Positions 25,383 to 32,626 of a stretch of DNA of 64,000 nt are shown one piece after another. This stretch comes from Lederbergia graminis (GTDB lineage: Bacteria; Bacillota; Bacilli; Bacillales; Bacillaceae_C). The stretch spans positions 124,001 through 188,000 of the forward strand of contig NZ_JBHSMC010000014.1 of NCBI RefSeq assembly GCF_042655485.1, read 5' to 3'. The translations under genes were made by a program, and so were the position numbers. Numbering within the stretch: position 1 is the first letter of the stretch; every line of letters starts with the position of its first letter. The notes under the pieces are model-generated. The model was not told the origin of the DNA, ran no database searches, and worked only from the letters and a program-made list of their open reading frames with translations.

Positions 25383-26126
25383 TTATACCTTTTTTCGGTT
25401 TGTTATTTGGATGATTATTAGAGAAATTGCAAAAATTAAGAGTACATATCCAATAGAAATAAGAGAGTTTTTATCAAAAGAAAATAGTTGATTCCATACA
25501 TTTGTGAATAAGTGGTTCATATGATATATAGGATTTACATTCGCTATTAATTGAACAAAATCAGGCATCTGACTAACAGGGAAAGAGAAATCACCTGTAA
25601 ACATTACAACTTGAAAAATGATAATAGAGAAGACTAATGCGCTTTTCTCTTGCTTGAAAAGTGAATAAATAGCAGATGAAATCACCAGTAACACAGCGTT
25701 TAATAAGATGAAAAACAAATACGAAATGAAAATTGTTAATAAAGATATTTGTAAATCATAGAGTGCAATACCTAATAATAGAATGAATACAAAACCGAAA
25801 CTTGTAATAATAATCGATCTTAAAATATTGGAAACGAGTAACACTCTCTTTGGAACAGGAGAGATACTAATTCTTTTTTCGATACCGTTTGCTCGATTGG
25901 ATACTTGATCAAAACCAAATGCGAAAAAGATTACAGTAAACGTTATAAGTAAAATGAAGGAAGGAGTGTATGTTTCTACATAACTTAATCCTCCAGCATA
26001 GATTTGGTCTCCAAATAATTGCCCCATAAACAGATACCCAACTGGCGGTACGATGATTGTAAAGATAAAGTAGAAAAGCTCTCTTGAAAACATTAGTAAG
26101 TCATATTTTAATTGTGTAGCCAACAT
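25383..26126 (-). CDS. ABC-2 type exporter permease
   Basis: This 247-residue protein has six membrane helices (for example FYFIFTIIVPPVGYLFMGQLF, short loops, and SLISIGYVLLIFAISLIIIQ at the end), typical of a half-size ABC-2 permease. It lacks a large extracytoplasmic domain. The start follows AGGGGGA and lies 12 bases after the ATPase gene. With the ATPase and the LytTR/DUF3021 pair it forms a regulated exporter of unknown substrate. Confidence 0.9.
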   Translation of the reverse strand: MLATQLKYDLLMFSRELFYFIFTIIVPPVGYLFMGQLFGDQIYAGGLSYVETYTPSFILLITFTVIFFAFGFDQVSNRANGIEKRISISPVPKRVLLVSNILRSIIITSFGFVFILLLGIALYDLQISLLTIFISYLFFILLNAVLLVISSAIYSLFKQEKSALVFSIIIFQVVMFTGDFSFPVSQMPDFVQLIANVNPIYHMNHLFTNVWNQLFSFDKNSLISIGYVLLIFAISLIIIQITNRKKV

Positions 26127-26138
26127 GGTTAAATCCCC

Positions 26139-26858
26139 CTATATTGAAACTTTATTTAAATAAAACTCATGAATTGATTTATATCCTAAGGCCAAAATGT
26201 TCTCTGTAGTTGCAAAAAGCTCATTTTTTCCTTCATTAATCAGCATCACTTTGTCACAGTACATTTCGATTTCGTCCATATAATGTGTTGTTAAGATGAC
26301 TGTGCCACCATTATTTTTATTGTAATTGGTAATATACGACCACAGTATATTGCGCATATGTGGATCTAACCCTGTAGTTGGTTCATCTAAGATGAGGATT
26401 TTAGGATTTGATAAAAAAGCAATTGCCAAGCTAACAATCTGTTTCCAGCCACCTGAAAGTTTAGCAAAATATTTTTTCTTATGAGCATTTAGTTTAAAAT
26501 CATCAATCATCTTATTGATATCTATATCAGATTGATAATAAGCCTTGAATAATCGTAGCAATTCAATCACTTTTAAGTTTTTATAAAATTGAGTTGGTTG
26601 CAACACTACGGCAATATCCTTTCTAATTTGTTCAAGCCGATTAGTTGCAATTCCATCTAAGTTTTCTCCAAGTACGATTACCTCACCAGCGTCATAATCT
26701 TTTATGGTCATAATGATTTCTAGAAAAGTAGATTTACCCGCACCGTTTTTCCCAATAACCCCAATGATTTCCCCAGCTTGAGCTTGAAAATCAATTCCCT
26801 TTAACACTTGGTGCTTTCCATATGATTTCTGTAGGTTTTTAACTTTGATAATACTCAT
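26139..26858 (-). CDS. ABC exporter ATP-binding protein
   Basis: The 239-residue ATPase has Walker A GKNGAGKST, signature LSGGWKQIVSLAIAF, Walker B ILILDEPTTGLDP and the switch His in TTHYMDEIE. It is the first gene of the minus-strand operon 26858-24482. GGAGGCG precedes the ATG. The GGCYAGTAA word array begins about 165 bp upstream of its start. Confidence 0.92.
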   Translation of the reverse strand: MSIIKVKNLQKSYGKHQVLKGIDFQAQAGEIIGVIGKNGAGKSTFLEIIMTIKDYDAGEVIVLGENLDGIATNRLEQIRKDIAVVLQPTQFYKNLKVIELLRLFKAYYQSDIDINKMIDDFKLNAHKKKYFAKLSGGWKQIVSLAIAFLSNPKILILDEPTTGLDPHMRNILWSYITNYNKNNGGTVILTTHYMDEIEMYCDKVMLINEGKNELFATTENILALGYKSIHEFYLNKVSI

Positions 26859-27023
26859 GTTGAAGCGCCTCCTTTATTCCCGTCGTTCTTCTTGATTTCA
26901 TCTTATTATGAATAAGTGCTTCTGTCGTTTGGATTTCCGTAACATGCAAAATGAAGATGGTGAAACGCAAATAATGTATGGTGAGATGCATGGAGGAGAT
27001 GTGAAATGCAGGGAGGTTTTAAT

Positions 27024-27521
27024 GGCTAGTAATGAAGTAACGACAGCCAGTAAAGAAATTACGGCTAGTAATGAAGCAATGACGGCCAGTAACTGAAGCC
27101 GAATGGCCAGTAAAAGCCTGATGACGGCTAGTAAATCTTCATGAATGGCCAGTAAAAGTCCGCAGACGGCAAGTAAATCCTCAACAACCGCCAGTAATAG
27201 CTTAATGATGGCCAGTAAAGACCGAACGGCTAGTAATGAAGCAACGACGGCCAGTAATTGAAGCCGAATGGCTGGTAAAAGCCTGATGACGGCTAGTAAA
27301 TCTCCATGAATGGCCAGTAATAGCTTAATGATGGCCAGTAAAGTCACAACGGCTAGTAATGAAGCAACGACGGCCAGTAACTGAAGCCGAATGGCCAGTA
27401 AAAGTCCACTGACGGCCAGTAAATTCACACGAACCGCCAGTAATGGCAAAACGGCAGCCAGTAAAGATACCATGACCTGTAATGAAGCAGCGTTGGCCAG
27501 TAAACACACACCGGCTAGCAA
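27024..27521. repeat. word array 3: about 25 units of GGCYAGTAA, period 21 or 18 bp
   Basis: The nonamer GGCCAGTAA or GGCTAGTAA (with rare GGCAAGTAA, CGCCAGTAA, AGCCAGTAA, GGCTGGTAA) recurs about 25 times with start-to-start steps of 21 bp, or 18 bp in a few units. The 9-12 bases after each word fall into a few recurring types (TGAAGCAACGAC, CTGAAGCCGAAT, AAGCCTGATGAC, ATCTCCATGAAT, TAGCTTAATGAT), so blocks of 120-166 bp have also been duplicated. All steps are multiples of three, so a seven-residue peptide pattern appears in translation, but plus-strand frames contain recurring TGA codons and no frame has a ribosome site. Function unknown. Confidence 0.88.
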
Positions 27522-27562
27522 CCTCACAACAACAGATAAAATTCAAAACCCAACATTACCAT

Positions 27563-27595
27563 CAAAAAAAGAACCCTCCATCTGGAAAGGTTCTT
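27563..27595 (-). terminator. terminator of the YmcC-like gene
   Basis: On the minus strand AAGAACC pairs with GGTTCTT, with an inner TCCA/TGGA pairing, followed by TTTTTTTGAT. Its left arm reaches the stop codon. Confidence 0.82.
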
Positions 27596-28139
27596 ACTTA
27601 GTAGCCTTTGGGTTCTTTGGCCAAATAAAATATGATACTGAAAAGATAAAATCAATTGCTAATACGATGGACCAGACTTTTATCGATCCACTTAATGCCT
27701 CAGTCCGCGAAGGGTCGTCTATAAAATATACTAGCACAAACAGTAAACCAACCCCGATTGCGTATGCAAGAACATGTCTTAGCCAACTATTAAAATAGTG
27801 CTTTGCGTAATCCATCCCATAGCGCTTTACAGGTTTAGGTCCTTGTTTAGCAATGTAATATAGAAAGCGTTCGTCCGCCCATCTAATCATACTTTTTCCG
27901 AAAGCGATCGACACCCCAATATATACTGCCGCTATTCCGTGGACCTGGGTAGCAGTTGCCCCATTATATAAATCGACACTCGTTGCTATTAACAACACGA
28001 GATCAATGACTGGAGTAAGGGCTAAGAAGAATAGTCCCAGCTTATTTCTTTTAAAAATATATCTCGTAATTAGGCCTAACACAATTACAACCCAAAAGCC
28101 AATTTCACTGGCGATAATTAACCAAGCAATTAAACTCAA
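27594..28139 (-). CDS. YmcC-like integral membrane protein
   Basis: The 181-residue protein has four to five membrane helices and the conserved central stretch GIAAVYIGVSIAFGKSMIRW followed by ADERFLYYIAKQGPKP, which I associate with the Bacillus YmcC family. Function is not established. I place the start at TTG 28139, five bases after GGGGTG; a longer form from GTG 28166 would bury that ribosome site inside the gene. It is monocistronic and divergent from selD. Confidence 0.72.
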   Translation of the reverse strand: MSLIAWLIIASEIGFWVVIVLGLITRYIFKRNKLGLFFLALTPVIDLVLLIATSVDLYNGATATQVHGIAAVYIGVSIAFGKSMIRWADERFLYYIAKQGPKPVKRYGMDYAKHYFNSWLRHVLAYAIGVGLLFVLVYFIDDPSRTEALSGSIKVWSIVLAIDFIFSVSYFIWPKNPKATK

Positions 28140-28460
28140 AGTAGCACCCCGTTCCGAAAAAATCACTGTCTTCGTTTACGAACTATTGGTAGAAAGGGTT
28201 TCAAATAATTGTAAAGTAAAAAAACTAGCGTAATGATGTGATAAGTAAAACATAGCCAACGTTCAATATCAATGCCGATGATAATGGCGATATTTCAGCA
28301 AAAAAGAATAAGCAAAATTTGCACATCGCCATTCCTAAAGGGGTTAGGTAGTCACTAGTAAAAATGAAACACACCATATGAAAACACCGATTAGGCATTC
28401 TCCATATAGTTGCATTATAATTTGTATATAATCTACCAAATTCAGAAAGGCTGATGCTAT
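28140..28460. other. divergent intergenic region before selD
   Basis: The region is AT-rich. TATAAT-like hexamers (for example near 28428-28433) suggest the selD promoter, but no -35 box with proper spacing is clear. No small gene or structured RNA was found. Confidence 0.4.
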
Positions 28461-29510
28461 ATGTCACAGTTTGATTCTATAAAACTTACTTCATTGTCAT
28501 CAAAGGGAGGATGTGGGTGCAAGATTGGACCATCTGAACTATCTGAGGTAATCAAGATGTTACCGCCAGCTTCCCCGAATCCAAATCTTTTAGTTGGTCT
28601 TGATACAAGCGATGATGCAGGGGTGTATAAGCTCACAGATGACTTAGCGATCGTACAAACCTTAGATTTTTTTACCCCAATTGTGGATGACCCGTATTCA
28701 TTTGGACAAGTAGCTGCAGCAAATGCGATTAGTGATATTTATGCAATGGGTGGTAAACCACTAACTGCTCTCAATATTGTGGCATTTCCAATTGCAACAT
28801 TAGATAAGAAAATTCTTGCGGAAATATTGCAAGGAGCGTCTGATAAGCTGAAGGAAGCAGGAGCAACATTAGTTGGAGGGCACTCCATTGATGATAAAGA
28901 GCCTAAATTTGGTTTAGCCGTAACTGGAACTGTTCATCCTGATAAGGTAAGGACGAACGCTGGGGCGAAAATAGGGGACAACCTAATATTAACGAAGCCA
29001 ATTGGAGTCGGAATATTAAGCTCATCACTTAAAAAAGGACTCCTTAGTGAGTCTGAAATTGCCAACGTTACGAACGTTATGTCGACATTAAATAAAACAG
29101 CAGCAGAAAGGATGGAATCATTCACTGTTCATGCTTGCACAGATGTAACTGGATTTGGATTACTAGGACACGCTTCAGAAATGGCGAAGGGTAGTAACAA
29201 AGGAATTCGAATTTGGAAAGAAGATGTTCCAATTCTAGATAGGGTTAGGGAACTTGCCGAACAAGGAGTAATCCCAGGGGGAACAAAGAATAATTTTGCA
29301 CATCTAGAAGGTTCTGTTACATTCCCAGAGAATATGGATCAAATCGATCAATGGATATTATGTGATGCAGTAACTTCAGGAGGACTTTTAATATCAGTAG
29401 CTGGGGATGAGGCGCAGGAGTTATTATCTACATTACATAATGCTGGTGTACAAGCAAGTATTATTGGCGAAGTGATAGAAGAACAGCCAGGACATGTGAT
29501 TGTTGAATAG
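28461..29510 (+). CDS. selD: selenophosphate synthase (selenide, water dikinase)
   Basis: The 349-residue enzyme makes selenophosphate from selenide and ATP. The catalytic segment near the N-terminus is GGCGCKIG (Cys18, Lys21), so this is the cysteine rather than the selenocysteine form. The PurM-like fold is shown by GLDTSDDAGVYKL, VQTLDFFTPIVDDPYSFGQV, AAANAISDIYAMGG and VGGHSIDDKEPKFG. The start ATG follows AGAAAGG. The 2-selenouridine synthase gene follows 32 bases later, so selenophosphate goes to tRNA modification. Confidence 0.96.
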   Translation: MSQFDSIKLTSLSSKGGCGCKIGPSELSEVIKMLPPASPNPNLLVGLDTSDDAGVYKLTDDLAIVQTLDFFTPIVDDPYSFGQVAAANAISDIYAMGGKPLTALNIVAFPIATLDKKILAEILQGASDKLKEAGATLVGGHSIDDKEPKFGLAVTGTVHPDKVRTNAGAKIGDNLILTKPIGVGILSSSLKKGLLSESEIANVTNVMSTLNKTAAERMESFTVHACTDVTGFGLLGHASEMAKGSNKGIRIWKEDVPILDRVRELAEQGVIPGGTKNNFAHLEGSVTFPENMDQIDQWILCDAVTSGGLLISVAGDEAQELLSTLHNAGVQASIIGEVIEEQPGHVIVE

Positions 29511-29542
29511 TAAAAAGCTATTAGAGATAGGCGGGGAATGGA

Positions 29543-30595
29543 TTGTTTACTGATATAAGTATTGAAAGGCTAATCGACGAAAAAAAGAACATGACTTTAA
29601 TTGATGTCCGATCGCCATCTGAATATAAAGACTTTACAATACCAGGCAGTTTAAACATACCAATATTCTCAGATGCGGAACGAGCGGAAGTAGGTACGAT
29701 CTATAAACAAGTAGGTCCGGAAGCAGCTGAAGAACGGGGATTAGAGATATTCTCTGCAAAGCTTCCAGATTTCATTAAAGCTTTTAAACAAATCGAAGGG
29801 GATAAGACAGTATTTTGTTGGCGTGGTGGTATGAGGAGTAGAACTGCAGCAACTGTGCTTGATCTTATGAAAATTCCTGTGCATCGCCTCGATGGTGGTA
29901 TCCGATCCTATCGGAATTGGGTTGTTGATCAACTAGACGCATTAGATTTTATACCGAAAGCTTATATACTTAACGGTAATACAGGTACAGGAAAGACGAT
30001 TATTTTACGTAAATTAGAGCAAGAGGGGTATCCAGTGTTAGATTTCGAAAGGATGGCCAATCATCGAGGTTCTATTTTTGGACAAATTGGCTTAGAACCA
30101 CATAATCAAAAGACATTCGATGCATTATTAGTAGAAAAACTGCATGTAACTCAAGATTTTCCATATGTCTTTTTTGAAGGGGAAAGCAAACGTATAGGAA
30201 GAGTGCTGCTTCCAGAACCATTTTATAATGTAAAAGAAAATGGTACGCAAATCTTTATTGAGATGCCGATGGAGGAGAGAGTCAAAAATATACTAGACGA
30301 TTATCGCCCATGGGAATTTAAAGAAGAGTGTATGGAAGCCTTCCGGAGAATAAAATCGCGAATCCATACCCCAATTGCGACGGAAATTCAAAATGCATTA
30401 CAAAATGAAGAGTTTTCGTTAGCGGTTAGGTTATTACTAGAATATTATTACGATCCACGTTACCAATATTCCACAGCACAGTATTTTAAGGGAAACAAAA
30501 TAACCATTTCTGTGCAAAATGTGGAGGAAGCAATTGAGGAAATTAAAAAACTAGTAGTGCATAAGAAGAAAATTAACAAGTTGATTTGTAATTAA
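29543..30595 (+). CDS. mnmH: tRNA 2-selenouridine synthase
   Basis: The 350-residue protein (also SelU/YbbB) replaces sulfur by selenium in the wobble 2-thiouridine of Lys, Glu and Gln tRNAs. The N-terminal rhodanese domain has DVRSPSEY and the active-site loop CWRGGMRS (Cys92). The C-terminal half has a P-loop, GNTGTGKT (about 145-152), used in the geranylation/selenation step. Start TTG 29543 follows GGCGGGG. It forms an operon with selD. No selA or selB is present in the window, which fits a selenouridine-only selenium use. Confidence 0.95.
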   Translation: MFTDISIERLIDEKKNMTLIDVRSPSEYKDFTIPGSLNIPIFSDAERAEVGTIYKQVGPEAAEERGLEIFSAKLPDFIKAFKQIEGDKTVFCWRGGMRSRTAATVLDLMKIPVHRLDGGIRSYRNWVVDQLDALDFIPKAYILNGNTGTGKTIILRKLEQEGYPVLDFERMANHRGSIFGQIGLEPHNQKTFDALLVEKLHVTQDFPYVFFEGESKRIGRVLLPEPFYNVKENGTQIFIEMPMEERVKNILDDYRPWEFKEECMEAFRRIKSRIHTPIATEIQNALQNEEFSLAVRLLLEYYYDPRYQYSTAQYFKGNKITISVQNVEEAIEEIKKLVVHKKKINKLICN

Positions 30596-30665
30596 TCTGT
30601 TGATAATAAGATGAATCTTTTTTAAGCATACATGCGTATACTTTCGTAGTGAGAGGGTGAAATAA

Positions 30666-31400
30666 ATGAATGAATATCAAGAAATGGTAATAGATGAGCT
30701 AGATGCATGGAAGAAAAAAATGTTTAAAAAGTCTAGCTTATTAAATCGTATTTCTAAAAATGCTCAAACGAAAGTAAACGGACTTATTCCTGAAAAGGCT
30801 CATAATATAATTACGGATGCAATAAAAAATATGGTGAAGGCGACACTTGTAGGTTCTAATGTTACAACAAGTAAAACTCAAGCTGTTGGTTATAGCTTGT
30901 ATGAGCGTGACCGTTTATTAAAGGATAAGTTATCAACGTATAGAAAAACTGCTGTTGTTGAAGGTGCAGGGACAGGAGCGGGTGGAATCTTGCTTGGTCT
31001 TGCAGACTTTCCTCTTTTACTTTCCATAAAGATGAAGTTTTTATTTGATGCGGCAACAATTTATGGCTTTGATACGGATGAATATGAGGAGCGATTATTT
31101 CTCCTTCATGTGTTCCAGTTGGCTTTTTCAAGTGATGATAAAAGGAAAAAAACATTTCATATTATAGCTAATTGGGAACAAGAGAAACAGGGACTAGTGG
31201 ACATGGATTGGCGGCAATTTCAGCAGGAATATAGGGATTATATCGACTTTGTAAAAATGTTGCAGTTAGTACCTGGAATTGGTGCTGTAGTAGGAGCATA
31301 TGCAAATTATAATTTGCTTGATCACCTTGGGGAAACTGCAATGAATGTTTATAGGATGCGAATATTAAAAAATAAAGGTCAGGATGATGAAACATCCTGA
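30666..31400 (+). CDS. EcsC family protein
   Basis: The 244-residue protein matches the EcsC domain over most of its length: EGAGTGAGGILLGLADFPLL in the middle, the IYGFDTDEYEERLFLLHVFQ segment and VPGIGAVVGAYANYNLLDHL near the end. The Gly-rich hydrophobic segments suggest membrane association. EcsC proteins are conserved in Bacillaceae and are often fused or linked to peptidases or envelope functions, but their activity is unknown. AGAGGGTG precedes the ATG. The stop codon lies inside the terminator stem. Confidence 0.85.
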   Translation: MNEYQEMVIDELDAWKKKMFKKSSLLNRISKNAQTKVNGLIPEKAHNIITDAIKNMVKATLVGSNVTTSKTQAVGYSLYERDRLLKDKLSTYRKTAVVEGAGTGAGGILLGLADFPLLLSIKMKFLFDAATIYGFDTDEYEERLFLLHVFQLAFSSDDKRKKTFHIIANWEQEKQGLVDMDWRQFQQEYRDYIDFVKMLQLVPGIGAVVGAYANYNLLDHLGETAMNVYRMRILKNKGQDDETS

Positions 31401-31408
31401 CCTTTTTA
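31375..31408. terminator. bidirectional terminator between EcsC and Usp genes
   Basis: The perfect 13-bp stem AAAGGTCAGGATG/CATCCTGACCTTT ends in TTTT, with A-rich sequence on the other side. It overlaps the 3' end of the EcsC gene. Confidence 0.9.
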
Positions 31409-32077
31409 TTGTGGTTTGTTTGGAATTTTATCTGGTTCTGTTATTCTATCTTCCGTCACATGTATTTGGACAGGTTTTCCATCCAATACAAACTTGAAAA
31501 TACCATTGTTAAAATCTGTGCCAATTTCTTTGTAAAAAATACCTTCTAAATGATTATTCTTTTGGCATGTAAAGCTTAAACGATATCCCTCATCGTCTTT
31601 TAACACATAACTACGTACTCCTTTTTCATATGTATCCTCTTCCTCTGTGTTTAAAGAGCGGTCCATGGATACAATATGAATATCAACAAATGACATAGCA
31701 CGCATAAGCACATTTGCGAAAGACCCTTTCGTAATCTCTTCCCAACGGTTTTGCGGAGTCTGCCCGATTACGATTTGTGTGATGTTATATTTGTGAGCAA
31801 TGGAAGCAATTGCCTTTGCTGGTGGGCGCTTTTCATTATCTAGAAGAATAAATTCTTCTACTCCCAATTCCTCTGAGAGCTCTTTCCAGCGTTCAATATA
31901 ACCTGATCTTTCAGCGTCAAATTCATCATATGGAAGTGGATCTACGGTTAAAATATAGACGGGACAATCCATAATACTTGCCATTTTATGACCACGTTTA
32001 ATTAGTCGTTCGCCATTTGGACCGTAGTAGACACATACTAGTATACTTTCATCCATACGACCCTTTGTTTTTTTCAT
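31406..32077 (-). CDS. universal stress protein (KdpD-type Usp domain)
   Basis: The 223-residue protein has an N-terminal Usp domain: ILVCVYYGPNGERLIKRGHK, the YILTVDPLPYDEFD strand and the nucleotide-loop region IVIGQTPQNRWEEITKGSFA. The GQT...RW pattern is the form found in the Usp part of KdpD K+-sensor kinases. The C-terminal 80 residues form a strand-rich extension I do not recognise. It may be a soluble K+/osmotic stress protein, consistent with the adjacent Mrp operon; that is inference. AGAGGTGGG precedes the ATG. Confidence 0.85.
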   Translation of the reverse strand: MKKTKGRMDESILVCVYYGPNGERLIKRGHKMASIMDCPVYILTVDPLPYDEFDAERSGYIERWKELSEELGVEEFILLDNEKRPPAKAIASIAHKYNITQIVIGQTPQNRWEEITKGSFANVLMRAMSFVDIHIVSMDRSLNTEEEDTYEKGVRSYVLKDDEGYRLSFTCQKNNHLEGIFYKEIGTDFNNGIFKFVLDGKPVQIHVTEDRITEPDKIPNKPQ

Positions 32078-32626
32078 TGCCGATTCCCACCTCTTGTAAT
32101 ATAGTGCCCTTTTTATAGTTATCCAATTTTAATTACTCACTTAAAAAACCTATTCATTATATACAATAACATCAATTGTTTCAATATGTTAATAACTATT
32201 GTATGAAAGATGTTATAAAATTGTCCAAAATGATTCAGGTTCACGTTCTTCAAATGTGCAGATGAAATAACCATAGTGTATAATTTTACTAAGAGAAAAC
32301 CAAAGTATACTTATCTTTAAGTTGTTACTCATCTAAAGTTTTATACCCATTACGCTTGTGGGTACCCCACTTTTGTTACAAATTCCAATTAAAATCATTT
32401 TACATATATCTGTCAGTTTGTTTGGTTATCTTATAGCTATTTATTATGATGATGAGCTATAGAAGAGTCAACCTTCAATATTGACCGATTTTGGTAAAAT
32501 TCATGCAAGTAACATTGTCTTTCATAAGAAATATCTTAAAATCTGCATTTATATTCAATTTAGGTTTTGTAAAAGATAAAAAACCTTATAAGGATACACG
32601 ACACGAATGCTATTGGAGGTTAAGCT
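32078..32626. other. long divergent regulatory region before mrpA
   Basis: These 549 bp between the Usp gene and mrpA have no gene. A hairpin can form between TATAGCT (32432-32438) and AGCTATA (32455-32461), and a smaller one between CCCA and TGGG near 32347-32362. The length suggests complex control of the Mrp operon, but no known riboswitch class was recognised. Confidence 0.45.

Noticed and set aside
26908..27096. A plus-strand frame with TASK/TASN repeats
   Set aside because: No ribosome site, and the frame is closed repeatedly by TGA in later units.
26898..27527. A 209-codon open minus-strand frame across the GGCYAGTAA array (LLAV heptads)
   Set aside because: It starts at a GTG with no ribosome site, consists only of array translation and then runs into unrelated sequence. 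Openness follows from the few unit types and three-base-multiple steps.
32078..32626. A riboswitch before mrpA
   Set aside because: Hairpins are possible but no conserved core of a known class was recognised.
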